Assembly (NCBI RefSeq): GCF_003479425.1
Contig: NZ_QUHC01000002.1
Span: 372,001 to 436,000, forward strand
Length of the DNA: 64,000 nucleotides
Source of the DNA: Odoribacter sp. AF15-53
GTDB taxonomy: Bacteria; Bacteroidota; Bacteroidia; Bacteroidales; Marinifilaceae
Direction: 5' to 3'
Of this stretch, positions 1 to 10,450 are shown piece by piece. The translations under genes and the position numbers were made by a program. The notes under the pieces are model-generated. The model had not been told where the DNA came from and ran no database searches. It saw nothing but the letters and a program-made list of their open reading frames with translations. Every line of letters starts with the position of its first letter. The stretch's first letter is position 1.

Positions 1-2247
1 TTGCTCGCTTAAAGGAGCCAGCGATTGAGACTGTAATATCATATCAATCGTGGTCAATCGCCTGTTTTGAATTGCACTTTCCCACACATCCCGGTAGAGA
101 TCATCGAGATACTCCTCCACGGTATAAGGGTCATCAGAGAGGGAAGCCGAGAGTGTTACCTGCTTGTAAAGTAAGAATAACTGTTTCCCCAATGTCTCCG
201 CAAGCGTTACCGAAGGTGTCATCCCTAAAGGCAATTTTCGCAATACCTCCGGATCATCTATCCAGGTCGAATTCTTTAGTTGAGACAACACCCACGCGAC
301 AGAAGCTTTCTGTATTTCCCTAGACACGGATTGATGTCGCTTATACCGGGAATCTTCCTTTGCATCAGAAAGATATACCCCCCCGATATTATACATCACG
401 TTCCGTATATAACGATAATATTGACTCACCATCTGATCATACAATTGTCGGCGATACTCTGCTGTCGGATCATCCGTGATCCATTCGTTCAACCGGGAAA
501 GGATGTATTTCAAATTCTGTATCCCGTATTCTCCCGCTTTCAGAGGATCATCTCCCAAATCCTCCTCTAAAGCCGAAGGATCGTAACGCCCCATGACTTG
601 TTGACGACCGTAACGATACATCGGGTCATTTGCCTTTTCATCCACCCACGCTTCCAGAGTTCGAGCTTCATCCCATATCGTCGCGGAGGTCTCAAAAGAG
701 GTGTATAACCAACGAATCACAAACTCATCATAAACCCCAAAATCGGGAGGAGTCAACTTCACCCCTTGATCCCCCGGTTGTGCCACGTAATTAAAACGAG
801 CGTAATCCATAATCGAGGGGGTTGTCCCATATTTCCGGGTAAAACTCGCAGAACGTAACGAATCTACCGGATAGGCAGCAGAAGCCGCCATGTTGTGCAT
901 CAGACCGAGACAGTGCCCGATTTCATGAGAAACCACATAACTCAATGACTCGTTCAATATCGCCACCGGGAGTTCTTTTCCCCTCACGGAGGGGTCCACT
1001 TGTGCCGTCTGAACAAAACGCCAGTTCCGGATCATCTTGATCACGTCATTATATATCAACACGCTGGCATTCAAAATCTCTCCCGTTGAAGGATCAACCC
1101 ACGAAGGTCCCATAGCATTTGCCACGGCCGTCGGCACGTAGCGGATACAGGAATATTTCAAGTTATCCGGATCAAAGGAACGATCATCCGTGGGAAAATC
1201 CCTCACCTGCATCACATTTTTAAATCCAATCTTCTCGAAAGCCTTATTCCACTTTAACACCCCTTCCCGTATCGGATTTTTCCACGCTTCCGGGAAAAGT
1301 GGATCAATATAAAAAACGATCGGTTTCACGGGTTCCGTCAATTCGCCAGATAAATACGCCTCCTCGTCTTTCGGCTCCAAACGCCAGCGATTGGCGTACG
1401 AATATTTTCCAATGGCTTCCCCACTCTCAGACAAATAACGTTTTATGGTTAAAAACGTTCCTATCCTTGAATCGGATAAACGAGGTTTCATTTTCTGTTC
1501 CGGCAGCAAAAGCAATGTCCGGGTAACCTCCACGGTCAACGGTTGATCTTTCACAAGAGCCAACCGATCACGGGCTACCGTGTAAGTATAATTCAATTGT
1601 GACTTCACGGACATATTGTCCTTAAACGCTTTCACCTCTTTAATCGAAGACAAATTACTCGTATAAGCTGCAGTCACCCTCATCACCCCGCTTTCTTGCG
1701 GGATCGGGGATAGCTGAGGTTCTTCATTCAGGAATATCCCCGTCATCTCGAATACCACGGCAAGGCTATCCGGCGTGTAGGCCAATATCTTGTAAGTGGC
1801 AATCACTGGATCATTAAAATTCTGCCGTATAGCCTGACGAACTTCCGCTTTATCCGATTCGGTCTCATACAAAGCGTTGACTTTCCTTAACTGTATGGAA
1901 CCGTCCTTTAAGGTAAACCGGATATGCAACGGGGTATTTTCCTTGAACCCATTCGTACACACCGTATGATCCGTGGAAGAGGTTGTTGTCGATGCCAACA
2001 GTAACTCCCGCCCAAGCAATCTTAACGGGTATTCGATATACAATTTCCCATCCATTTTATGAACAGCCACGAATTCCCCAACCGCACTTTCATACCTTTT
2101 CCCCTTGAATAATTTATCGTATTCGCTTAATTCAACTTTCTCCTCTTTAGGCACACGCTTCTTCTTTTCCCGAACTGCCCCTTCAAGGGTGCAAGGAAAA
2201 GAGAGGACACCTACCAAGAGGACACACCATACAATCCATTTTTTCAT
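1..2247 (-). CDS. Zinc-dependent met-zincin protease (DUF5117/DUF4953 type), 3' end outside window
   Basis: Translating the minus strand from an ATG at 2247 gives an open frame that runs off the left edge (749 codons). It starts with a hydrophobic signal peptide (MKKWIVWCVLLVGVLSF). The metzincin zinc motif HEIGHCLGLMH lies at residues 441-451 (HExxHxxGxxH: H441, E442, H445, H451). A SIMDY segment about 30 residues later is a good Met-turn. This matches the large Bacteroidota secreted or periplasmic proteases annotated DUF5117/DUF5118/DUF4953. It is probably the last gene of the sigma-FecR-SusC-SusD-lipoprotein series and suggests that the locus handles protein or peptides. The substrate is unknown. 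The C-terminus is not visible. Confidence 0.88.
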   Translation of the reverse strand, partial: MKKWIVWCVLLVGVLSFPCTLEGAVREKKKRVPKEEKVELSEYDKLFKGKRYESAVGEFVAVHKMDGKLYIEYPLRLLGRELLLASTTTSSTDHTVCTNGFKENTPLHIRFTLKDGSIQLRKVNALYETESDKAEVRQAIRQNFNDPVIATYKILAYTPDSLAVVFEMTGIFLNEEPQLSPIPQESGVMRVTAAYTSNLSSIKEVKAFKDNMSVKSQLNYTYTVARDRLALVKDQPLTVEVTRTLLLLPEQKMKPRLSDSRIGTFLTIKRYLSESGEAIGKYSYANRWRLEPKDEEAYLSGELTEPVKPIVFYIDPLFPEAWKNPIREGVLKWNKAFEKIGFKNVMQVRDFPTDDRSFDPDNLKYSCIRYVPTAVANAMGPSWVDPSTGEILNASVLIYNDVIKMIRNWRFVQTAQVDPSVRGKELPVAILNESLSYVVSHEIGHCLGLMHNMAASAAYPVDSLRSASFTRKYGTTPSIMDYARFNYVAQPGDQGVKLTPPDFGVYDEFVIRWLYTSFETSATIWDEARTLEAWVDEKANDPMYRYGRQQVMGRYDPSALEEDLGDDPLKAGEYGIQNLKYILSRLNEWITDDPTAEYRRQLYDQMVSQYYRYIRNVMYNIGGVYLSDAKEDSRYKRHQSVSREIQKASVAWVLSQLKNSTWIDDPEVLRKLPLGMTPSVTLAETLGKQLFLLYKQVTLSASLSDDPYTVEEYLDDLYRDVWESAIQNRRLTTIDMILQSQSLAPLSEQ

Positions 2248-2307
2248 ACATACTATTTTATATTTATCGTAACAAACATCCCTCTCTACGACACAAAGAT
2301 TCCTATT

Positions 2308-2340
2308 TTCAAGGTGTTATCACGAGGATAACACCTTGAA
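2308..2340. other. Strong intercistronic hairpin between lipoprotein and protease genes
   Basis: A perfect 14-bp stem (TTCAAGGTGTTATC pairing with GATAACACCTTGAA) encloses a 5-nt loop. No T-tract follows on either strand, so it is not a classic terminator. It may be an RNA-processing or 3'-stabilising element that lowers protease expression relative to the SusCD genes, or a leaky terminator. Confidence 0.6.
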
Positions 2341-2367
2341 AAACACATCACATCAATAAATCCACCA

Positions 2368-3285
2368 CTATTTTAACCGGGCTTTCATATCCGCCACCAC
2401 TTTCTTCATCAAATCAAATTTCCTCAACACGTAAGGATAATTTTTATACTTTTCTTTAAAAGCAACATCGTCATTCATGTAGACTTCGGTCACGTAATCC
2501 ATTACGTCTCGCTTTTCAGATACAGTCATACAAGAGTATGCATTATTCATTTCAAGTCGATTTATAGACAAAAAACCGTAATTCTCAACCGGAGCCATTT
2601 TAGGTACTGATGATGCAGTTAATCTAAAATTATATGTCGAACTATTGGGATTAATCTCTTTCCGACACACGTTATAAAAATTCTCCAATTCCACTCTACA
2701 ACTATCTGCTAAATAGGATCCAATTTGTTCACCCACGACCTCCATAGCTAATCGACGTAATTGCAATTCATCCATATTCTTCAATTTTTCCACGTGGGAA
2801 ACAAGTGTTGTCATCATTCCTTGAAAACAATTTGCCTCATACGAAGAAACATTCGACCGTGTTAACTTATTCACAAGTAGGAAACAACGCGGATACATCA
2901 AAGGAGAAATCAATTCAGGAATGATCCGATCCTGTATAAATCTCACTCCTATTAATAAATCCTCACGCTGATCACTCAACTCATAAGTTGACACACGAAA
3001 CATAGATGTTATCGTGTAGTCGGGATGAAGCACTTCATGATAAATGACCGGATCTCCAAAAGCATCTACACCCCGATTCTGACTTCCAATAGTATCATTA
3101 TAAAAAATCGGGATACCGGTTTCTTTGTATATCAAATATCTCTGGTGATCCAAAGGATCGTCCGAATCCTGAAGAACATACCAGTTCTCATCAAAATATG
3201 ACTGCTTTAATTCACTCTCATGATAACACCCTCCCAAGAAGAATATCATGACTATATATCCTAAATATAATATTTTCGTTTTCAT
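2368..3285 (-). CDS. SusCD-associated lipoprotein, possible degenerate zinc-metallopeptidase (Peptidase_Mx1-like)
   Basis: 305 residues with a lipoprotein signal (lipobox FLGGC, Cys20), so probably outer-membrane anchored. It follows susD by 27 bp, the position often taken by 'putative zinc-binding metallopeptidase' lipoproteins (PF15890). Two stretches look like that family by eye: FIQDRIIPELISPLMYPRCF, and the C-terminal segment YPYVLRKFDLMKKVV. No HExxH motif exists anywhere in the protein, so if it is homologous it has lost catalysis and may only bind substrate. Family assignment is an inference; the lipoprotein call is solid. Confidence 0.6.
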   Translation of the reverse strand: MKTKILYLGYIVMIFFLGGCYHESELKQSYFDENWYVLQDSDDPLDHQRYLIYKETGIPIFYNDTIGSQNRGVDAFGDPVIYHEVLHPDYTITSMFRVSTYELSDQREDLLIGVRFIQDRIIPELISPLMYPRCFLLVNKLTRSNVSSYEANCFQGMMTTLVSHVEKLKNMDELQLRRLAMEVVGEQIGSYLADSCRVELENFYNVCRKEINPNSSTYNFRLTASSVPKMAPVENYGFLSINRLEMNNAYSCMTVSEKRDVMDYVTEVYMNDDVAFKEKYKNYPYVLRKFDLMKKVVADMKARLK

Positions 3286-3312
3286 ATTCTACCTATTAAT
3301 CGTTTCCAAGAC

Positions 3313-4779
3313 CTATCTTTCCGGACGAACATTATTTACCAACGCTCCTTCATTTGCAATAATAGCATCCGCAGGGAAAGGCATCAACCACCCTCCATCA
3401 CCGGGATACTCATCAAGCACATACGTTTTAACAAGTGTTGCACTTCCAGTCCATTCGTAATAAGGATGCTCAATCTTCGTTTTCTGCGGATATTTTGAAT
3501 GGACGGCATAGCGCTTCAAATCAAACCAACGTTGTCCCGTGAAACAAAGTTCTCGACGGCGTTCATCCCGGATAAATTTCATTAAATCCTCTCCTGTTAA
3601 ATTAATCGTTCCCACATCACTCATTCGCTTTTCACGTAATTTTTGTAACACTTCAATAGCTTCATTAGGTTTATCTAACATCGCTAGAGCCTCTGCCTTA
3701 TTCAAATACACCTCCGGAAGTAATAGACTAATTGTATGTACTTCATTATTCCCAGCCTTTACCTGACCAAAGTAATTTCCCAAATAGTATTTGAAGAAAT
3801 GCGAATCTTTTCCCGTGTTGAAACGTAAATCATTAATTGCGTCATAACAGGCCAATAGCCCTGAAGAAGCCGCTATAGATTCTTGTGAATACTGAAATAC
3901 TGTCGGCCCATAACTATTAGTAAAAATACATTCGCTTGATGTTTGCTTACGTTGTAAAGTAGCATAAGCACTAATAGCTATCGTGTTCAAATCAATCAAA
4001 ACCAAATCTCCCGGTGCTTCTAGGATAGAATCACACTGCTCCACGACTAATTGATTTTCACCCATACATAAATAAGTCTTAGCTAGTAAAGCCCGAGCGG
4101 CATTCTGATTGGCTCTCCGGGTCGACGGTTGCACAACTCCTTCCAAACAAGCAATAGCTTCCTTAGCATCCTTAGCTATTTGTTCATAACATTCCTTTAC
4201 GCTATTCCGATGAAAACCCTTATCTTCTATGTAATCTGTTAATTTAATTGGTACACCCAAATCTGTTGAAGCCGTAGCAATATTATAGGGATGCCCCCAA
4301 ATACTAACTAAATAAAAATAGTAAAAACCTCTTAGGAATAAAGCCTCTCCTTTTATCCGGTTATATTCTTTTTCACCCTTAAATCGATCAATTTCACCCA
4401 AGATGACATTAACAATTGCTATACACTCATAGATCCTAGCCCACCCCTTAGATCCATCATAAAAATTAGGTCGATCATCATTAAAAGGATAAGAACTCCA
4501 TTTATAAAATTCTCTTGTACTATTGAACATTACCGTCGCAAACTCCGACGGTGCTTTTGATAAAAAATGCGTTACATCATCATCCATCACGTCTAACCAA
4601 GCAAAACGATATGGATCTCCTGTTCTCTGTTTTTGCAAGTATCCATTTCCAATCAGTAATTCATCAAAATCTTGCGTGGACTCAACATAAGTCAAATTCT
4701 GAGAAGCTTCTTCCAAAAAATCCCCACAAGACGAGACTACTAAAAGTAAAGCAATCACGTATAAATATATCTTATTCAT
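3313..4779 (-). CDS. RagB/SusD-family nutrient-binding outer-membrane lipoprotein
   Basis: 488 residues with a lipoprotein signal (VVSSC, Cys18). It has the usual SusD pattern: an N-terminal part rich in aromatic helices (for example ALFLRGFYYFYLVSIWG near residues 146-162), TPR-like helices, and the family signature near the C-terminus (DERRRELCFTGQRWFDLKRY). Length fits SusD proteins. It is the surface lid of the TonB-dependent SusC transporter encoded 11 bp upstream and should capture the ligand, here probably a peptide given the linked protease rather than any glycosidase. Confidence 0.95.
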   Translation of the reverse strand: MNKIYLYVIALLLVVSSCGDFLEEASQNLTYVESTQDFDELLIGNGYLQKQRTGDPYRFAWLDVMDDDVTHFLSKAPSEFATVMFNSTREFYKWSSYPFNDDRPNFYDGSKGWARIYECIAIVNVILGEIDRFKGEKEYNRIKGEALFLRGFYYFYLVSIWGHPYNIATASTDLGVPIKLTDYIEDKGFHRNSVKECYEQIAKDAKEAIACLEGVVQPSTRRANQNAARALLAKTYLCMGENQLVVEQCDSILEAPGDLVLIDLNTIAISAYATLQRKQTSSECIFTNSYGPTVFQYSQESIAASSGLLACYDAINDLRFNTGKDSHFFKYYLGNYFGQVKAGNNEVHTISLLLPEVYLNKAEALAMLDKPNEAIEVLQKLREKRMSDVGTINLTGEDLMKFIRDERRRELCFTGQRWFDLKRYAVHSKYPQKTKIEHPYYEWTGSATLVKTYVLDEYPGDGGWLMPFPADAIIANEGALVNNVRPER

Positions 4780-4790
4780 ATTCCAATTCT

Positions 4791-7700
4791 TTAAAATGAA
4801 ACATTCAAACTAAACGAATAAGTCGGACGTATCGACATTGAAATCGTAGAAGCACTTCCCGATTGCGTGGTCGGATCCTGACCTTTTAACTTCTTATTAC
4901 AGAAGGTATGCAAATTCGTTCCGACCAGAGAAACATAAGCAGACCTCATCCGAACTTTTTTACAAATAGCCTCTGGTAAATTATAACGTAACGAGATATT
5001 CTGAATTTTCAAATAATCTCCACTTACTACCCGAATATCCGAGTAATCATACATCTGCCAAATATTCTCAGCTATTATCTTTCGATTCACCGTTTCATTA
5101 TAAGCAGATTTTTTCCACCAAGGGAATGAACCAACCGTAAGCATAAACTCAGAATTATCCAATATTCCTGGAATTTTCGTATTTAGTTCATCTCCAGGCT
5201 TCCTCCAACGATCCAAAAACTCATTACGAGCGTTTTCCATCGGACTAGGGGCTAATGTCGAATTACTCCCAGAAACATTCGGATATAATTTTAATAATCT
5301 AATTTTAGAACCAATACTATATGACAAATTGATTGAAAGGGTAAAACGATTATACGAAAAACTATTTAATATACCTCCTTGCAAAAAAGGAACCCGTGTC
5401 CCGGAATACTTCATAACAGACATATAACGCTCTTCATTAGTCATTAATTTAAACTGTTCTCCATAGTCAACGGCATCATCACCTTCACCAATCACTTGTT
5501 CTAAATTAGGAAACATCGGCCGACCATCTTTCGGGTCTAGCCCTAAAAAACGATAAGAGTAAAAACCGTTCAAAGAACGTTTTACAGTCTGTACCGTACC
5601 ATTCAAATAATCAGAATAAGTGATATCATCATCATCCCGAACGGATTTATCTTTAGTTTTCACAGCTTTATCAATTAATTTATTCATCACTTGTCCTAGC
5701 TGAGGATCAAAACGCCATCTAAAGCCTTTACCATCAGCACCCATTGTATTGATTGGCGTAAAATTCAATGAAATTTCAACACCTTGATTTGTGATTGTTC
5801 CTTGGTTTACGATGTATCCCTTGACTCCATTCACCTCCGAAACACTTTTTTGCATGTATGCATCCGTTGTTTTTCTATAATAATAAGATACTGATCCATT
5901 TACTTTTCTTTTCAACAACGAGAAATCAACACTTACGTTCGTATTCGAAGTTTTCTCCCATTTCAAGTCTGGGTTCGGGAATTGAACAACAGAAGAATAC
6001 AACTCATTGAAAAGACTACTCGTACCCGCTCTCTTAATCACTAATCTAGGTGACACCTGGGGCACATTCCCCTGATATCCAAAAGAAGCCCGTATAGAAA
6101 GATCATTAATCCATGATACGTTTTTCAACACATTCTCCGACAAATTCCAACGTCCTGAAATTGCCCATATCGGGAAGAACTTCTCTTTCGCCCGACTTCC
6201 AAATTCATTTGAAAAATCGGCACGAGCGTTAAAACTGAAATTATAAATATTTTTATAACTGTATCCGGTGGTCAAAAACACAGAAACATCACGAGAGGTC
6301 TGAGTTATATATTGGCCCAAAGCAGCCGTCGTCCTCATCCACTCTAAATATGCTGGATATTCGGCAAAATCAACAGACGCAACGATCATACTTCTATCTT
6401 TCATATAGCCTCGTGTTGTTTTAGCATACGTATTATACTTATTGGATTTAATCTCACCTCCCGCATTTACATTAAAAATATGATTTTCATCCCTATCTAA
6501 CGCTTCTTTATACTCGACTTGCCCCCGCACCGTATAGGCATTACGATCCGTACGACTTTCTTTCATTTCTCCCCCTATAGGCAAAACACTATATTTCTTA
6601 AAATTAGCTTCCGTATTACCGTAAGACTTGGCTAAACTTCTCACATAATAAGAATTCTCTCCATGCCAGGTTGCATTTGTCGAATTCGAAAAAGCATACG
6701 ACAATAGTACACCGACCTTTAAAGTCGGAAAAATCTGATAATCTACAGTCGTCTGGAAGGTTAAACCATTCTGGTTAATTTCCTGAGAAGCGTTATCCCG
6801 ATCTTCCAGCATATTCACTGGAAAATATGTCGGTAATTCAGACTCATCAATAACTTTTTCTTTAGAATAATACCAGTAACTTCCATCCGGATTATAGGCA
6901 GGAACGGCTCTACTTGTATTATACGCAAATTCAGTAATCCCTACATCATTTGGAGTATATTTCTTCTTTGAAACATTTCCTTGCAAACCAAAAGTCACCG
7001 TGAATTTATCGAAATTACCAGAAATATTAACACTAGTCGTATACCCTCGATTCAACTCTCCCCGGACATTACCTTCTGTACTATTTAAGCCCAAAGAAGC
7101 ATAATAACGTAAAGAAGAAGAACCTCCAGAGAGACTCAATGTATGTTTATGAGAAAAAGCATCCTTCATCAAAATATCAAACCAATCTGTATTTAATGTC
7201 TCATAATATCCAACCTTTTGCTCAAATTCATCATAACTAAGCCGACCATTCATATAGTCCCTGTAGGCCGCTTCATATCCTACCCATGTATCAACCGACG
7301 GGAAACCCATACGTTTCTCGATCATCTCCCGAGAAAGATCAATTCTTTGCTTAGAATTCATCATATTCACGCTCTTGTCATTATAACTCGGACGTTGAAT
7401 AAATGAACCGGAAAGCGAATAGGTAACTGTCGGCGGGCCTTGTCTTCCTTTCTTGGTCGTGATCACGATAACACCGTTAGCCGCCTCCTTGCCATAAATC
7501 GCCGTGGCTGAAGCATCTTTCAGAACGTCTATCTGCTCGATATCTTCAGGATTCAAACCAGAAATAGCATTACCCAATAAATTCACAAAATCCAAATCAT
7601 TGATATCTTTCGGATCCACATTTACCGGATCCTGCACCACAACTCCATCCACCACCCAAAGCGGTTCCTGAGATCCCAACACCGTAGAAGTACCACGAAT

Positions 7701-8522
7701 TCTCAAACGAGGGGCAGCACCGATCTGTCCGGTATTTTGCATAAAGATCATACCCGGCACGTATCCTTCCAACATCTGGTCGATCGTCTGCAAACCGGGA
7801 GTAATAATATCCTCGGCCTTGATCGTGGTGATAGCGCTCGTACTCTTGCGGGCATCAATCTTCTGGTAACCGGTATTAATCACCACCTCTTCCAGCATCG
7901 CCACAGATTCCTTCAACACCACATCAATCGTATCTTTCCCCGTGTATTTAATCTCTTGTGACTCCATCCCGATAAAAGAATAGACTAATATCATATCCCT
8001 ATCCGTTTCTAAGAAACGAATCGCGTATTTCCCATCCTTATCCGTAGCCGTACCCATTTGCAAACCTTTCAATTGCACAGTAACCCCGGGTAGCGGGTGT
8101 TTCTTCTCGTCCGTCACCTGTCCTACCACCCGAATCTCCTTTCTTGCCTGATCGGCCTCCTTTGCCGGACGTACGATAATCAAATCTTTATTAAATTCAT
8201 ATACGAATCCCGTGTTAGCGAAAATTCGCTTTAACACACTCTCCAGATTCTCATCTTTTGCTTTCACCGTAAACAAACCCAACTTTTGTGTTTGTTCCGC
8301 ACTAAACACAAAATAAAGATCGGTCTGTCGTTGTATCTCCTCAAATAAAGTTTTGATAGATACATCTTTTAAATTCAAATTCACCTTTTCCTGTTGAGCC
8401 CGCACGTTAGCAGTCAACGTAAAAGTAAAAAAGAACAATAGAGATAAACATAACTTCATAACCAGAAAAATTTTTCGTCCTATCCTTGGAAACAGATGAG
8501 GACATAATCGACTTTTTTCCAT
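4791..8522 (-). CDS. SusC/RagA TonB-dependent transporter with N-terminal STN signalling domain
   Basis: 1243 residues. Domain order: signal peptide (about 20-42); STN/secretin-TonB domain (about 45-118, starting NLNLKDVSIKTLFEEI); carboxypeptidase-D-like beta-sandwich (about 130-210, GQVTDEKKHPLPGVTV); TonB plug (about 215-360, with PLWVVDGVVV and ASATAIYGKEAANGVIVITT); then a beta-barrel ending in an aromatic-rich strand (YSFSLNVSF). The STN domain is the part that contacts FecR-type anti-sigma factors, and a FecR and an ECF sigma gene lie directly upstream. This indicates transport-coupled autoregulation. It should import the ligand across the outer membrane using TonB energy. Confidence 0.97.
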   Translation of the reverse strand: MEKSRLCPHLFPRIGRKIFLVMKLCLSLLFFFTFTLTANVRAQQEKVNLNLKDVSIKTLFEEIQRQTDLYFVFSAEQTQKLGLFTVKAKDENLESVLKRIFANTGFVYEFNKDLIIVRPAKEADQARKEIRVVGQVTDEKKHPLPGVTVQLKGLQMGTATDKDGKYAIRFLETDRDMILVYSFIGMESQEIKYTGKDTIDVVLKESVAMLEEVVINTGYQKIDARKSTSAITTIKAEDIITPGLQTIDQMLEGYVPGMIFMQNTGQIGAAPRLRIRGTSTVLGSQEPLWVVDGVVVQDPVNVDPKDINDLDFVNLLGNAISGLNPEDIEQIDVLKDASATAIYGKEAANGVIVITTKKGRQGPPTVTYSLSGSFIQRPSYNDKSVNMMNSKQRIDLSREMIEKRMGFPSVDTWVGYEAAYRDYMNGRLSYDEFEQKVGYYETLNTDWFDILMKDAFSHKHTLSLSGGSSSLRYYASLGLNSTEGNVRGELNRGYTTSVNISGNFDKFTVTFGLQGNVSKKKYTPNDVGITEFAYNTSRAVPAYNPDGSYWYYSKEKVIDESELPTYFPVNMLEDRDNASQEINQNGLTFQTTVDYQIFPTLKVGVLLSYAFSNSTNATWHGENSYYVRSLAKSYGNTEANFKKYSVLPIGGEMKESRTDRNAYTVRGQVEYKEALDRDENHIFNVNAGGEIKSNKYNTYAKTTRGYMKDRSMIVASVDFAEYPAYLEWMRTTAALGQYITQTSRDVSVFLTTGYSYKNIYNFSFNARADFSNEFGSRAKEKFFPIWAISGRWNLSENVLKNVSWINDLSIRASFGYQGNVPQVSPRLVIKRAGTSSLFNELYSSVVQFPNPDLKWEKTSNTNVSVDFSLLKRKVNGSVSYYYRKTTDAYMQKSVSEVNGVKGYIVNQGTITNQGVEISLNFTPINTMGADGKGFRWRFDPQLGQVMNKLIDKAVKTKDKSVRDDDDITYSDYLNGTVQTVKRSLNGFYSYRFLGLDPKDGRPMFPNLEQVIGEGDDAVDYGEQFKLMTNEERYMSVMKYSGTRVPFLQGGILNSFSYNRFTLSINLSYSIGSKIRLLKLYPNVSGSNSTLAPSPMENARNEFLDRWRKPGDELNTKIPGILDNSEFMLTVGSFPWWKKSAYNETVNRKIIAENIWQMYDYSDIRVVSGDYLKIQNISLRYNLPEAICKKVRMRSAYVSLVGTNLHTFCNKKLKGQDPTTQSGSASTISMSIRPTYSFSLNVSF

Positions 8523-8620
8523 ATATTTGTAAATTAATCATTAGTATTCGCCTTCGGGATTGGTGGAACAATACCAAGGCATTCTAGAATAACGGGAAGT
8601 GGTGGAACACTTTCCGTTTT

Positions 8621-9781
8621 TCATTTCATCACCGTAATTGTTTTATCTTTAATAATAAAATTCACCTCCATAATTTTACTTATTGCATCCAATATTGTAT
8701 TTATATTCTCGTATTTCTTCATGTGTCCCGTGAACTTGTGTGCTTTCAGCTTTTCGCTGGCATAAAACACGTCAACATCATACCACAACGACAATGTACT
8801 CATGATTTGTTCCAGACTCTCGTTCTCGAAAATAAATTGTCCGTCTCTCCAAGCTATATAAGGCAAGACATTCACCTTTTCCTGACGAATAAATTTCCCA
8901 TCAGACGTGAATTCAACCAATTCAGAAGGAGCCACTTTATAAAGCCCGGATTCATTTCCCTTTACCCCGATTTTCCCGGAAATCAAAACAGTTTGAACCT
9001 GATTATTATAGTGCGTGTTTACATTAAAAGACGTACCGTAAACCTCAATCTTAACAGCATCTATCACCACGTAGAACGGACGTTTGGAATCCTTTGCCAC
9101 TTCAAAATAAGCTTCCCCCGAGAGATAAACCTCCCGGCAGTCCTTATCAAACACGACCGGATATTTCAAATCGGATGCGGCATTCAAATATACTTTAGTC
9201 CCATCCGAAAGCGTCACGTTATACTCTCCCCCACGAGGAGTTTTCAATCGGTTAAAACTCGTTATCCCGGATGTGTTAATCGTATCGGTATAAACAATCC
9301 CGTTCATCGTGTTACGAATTCGGGCCCCGGATTGTGAAATTGAAAATCCTTCATCACCTACACGATTTAACGGAATCCCTGCCCCATCCTCCAACGTCAA
9401 GGTCGCTTGCATACGCCCCGGTTGAATAGCCACGGGGGCTTCATGCAAAACTTTCTCCTCATCATTCAACCATTGCCAAGATAAAACAGCCAAAAGCGGA
9501 ATCATGACAACAGCAGCATACTTTACCAAACGACGTACGATTACCCTTCTCTGATAACCGATTTTTTTCTCAAAATGATTTAAAGCCTGCTGCTTGTTCG
9601 TCTGCTTCCAAACCCGTTCCCGATCTTCCAAGTTCTCGCCTTGACGAATGGCATCGAATATCTCTTGATGTCGGTGAGAACCAGCCAACCACTCTCTCAA
9701 CTCTTGCTCTTCCCCCGGAGTAAGGTCATCGGCAAAATATCGCTGTATTAATTTTACTATCTTATAATCGAAATCGTACAT
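8621..9781 (-). CDS. FecR-family anti-sigma factor
   Basis: 386 residues from the ATG at 9781, chosen because AGAGGAAC lies just upstream and the protein then begins MYDFDYKIVKLIQRYF, as FecR proteins do. A longer frame starting at 9835 exists but lacks support. An N-terminal cytoplasmic sigma-binding region is followed by one membrane span (about 88-105, YAAVVMIPLLAVLSWQWL). The periplasmic FecR domain contains TPRGGEYNVTLSDGTKVYLN and a DUF4974-like C-terminus. It should receive the ligand signal from the SusC STN domain and control the sigma factor encoded upstream. Confidence 0.95.
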   Translation of the reverse strand: MYDFDYKIVKLIQRYFADDLTPGEEQELREWLAGSHRHQEIFDAIRQGENLEDRERVWKQTNKQQALNHFEKKIGYQRRVIVRRLVKYAAVVMIPLLAVLSWQWLNDEEKVLHEAPVAIQPGRMQATLTLEDGAGIPLNRVGDEGFSISQSGARIRNTMNGIVYTDTINTSGITSFNRLKTPRGGEYNVTLSDGTKVYLNAASDLKYPVVFDKDCREVYLSGEAYFEVAKDSKRPFYVVIDAVKIEVYGTSFNVNTHYNNQVQTVLISGKIGVKGNESGLYKVAPSELVEFTSDGKFIRQEKVNVLPYIAWRDGQFIFENESLEQIMSTLSLWYDVDVFYASEKLKAHKFTGHMKKYENINTILDAISKIMEVNFIIKDKTITVMK

Positions 9782-9877
9782 AGTTCCTCTTTTTATAAAT
9801 GAGACGACATCCATTATAAAAAGGGGGATTGACAATCACTTTATTTAACTTTTTTAAACAACCTATTCTTTAGAAAC

Positions 9878-10450
9878 CTAGACTCCCAACATGAACGAAA
9901 CCGCATAAAAAGCATTCCCTAGCCGCATTTTGAAATATCGGACAGACTCTTTCTTAGCAGTCTTAACCGTTTCTACCGATATACGTAATAATCTGGCAAT
10001 CTCCTCGTTCTTTTTCCCCTGCAAATGTAACTTAAAAATTATTTTACGCCGTTCCGGCAACTCTTCCAGTATTTTCAAAAACAAACGATAAATCTCTTCT
10101 TCTGTAATCCTTGTCTCCAATTCCTCTTCCGATTCGGGATGCTCCAAGGTATAAGAAATATATTTTCCTTCCACGCTCTTATGTTTCAAATAATCCAATG
10201 CGGCATTTCTTACCGAAGTATAAAGAAACGTCTTGAAACTAGTAAACGAAGCATATTGCGTTTTGCTTTCCCACACGTTCGTAAAAAGCTCTTGTACCAA
10301 ATCCTCCGCAATCTCCATCCTTTCCACGTAGCGCATACCGAAATAAACCAATGAATTATAAAACTCGTTGAACACCTCTCGAAAAGCCGCCGGCTGTTTC
10401 GAATTAATCAGCTTTATAAACTGCTCATCCCTATTTTGCACCAAGTACAA
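9878..10450 (-). CDS. ECF RNA polymerase sigma-70 factor (Bacteroidota FecI-like)
   Basis: About 190 residues. Region 2 (RYVERMEIAEDLVQELFTNV) and region 4 (LPERRKIIFKLHLQGKKNEE, then the HTH EIARLLRISVETVKTAK) are clear. It is paired with the FecR gene 96 bp downstream and should drive the SusCD operon. The start is odd: the frame has no ATG before residue 39. TTG at 10450, TTG at 10444 or GTG at 10441 are the only sensible starts, and an in-frame TGA precedes them. The ATG at 10454 is out of frame. Confidence 0.92.
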   Translation of the reverse strand: MYLVQNRDEQFIKLINSKQPAAFREVFNEFYNSLVYFGMRYVERMEIAEDLVQELFTNVWESKTQYASFTSFKTFLYTSVRNAALDYLKHKSVEGKYISYTLEHPESEEELETRITEEEIYRLFLKILEELPERRKIIFKLHLQGKKNEEIARLLRISVETVKTAKKESVRYFKMRLGNAFYAVSFMLGV

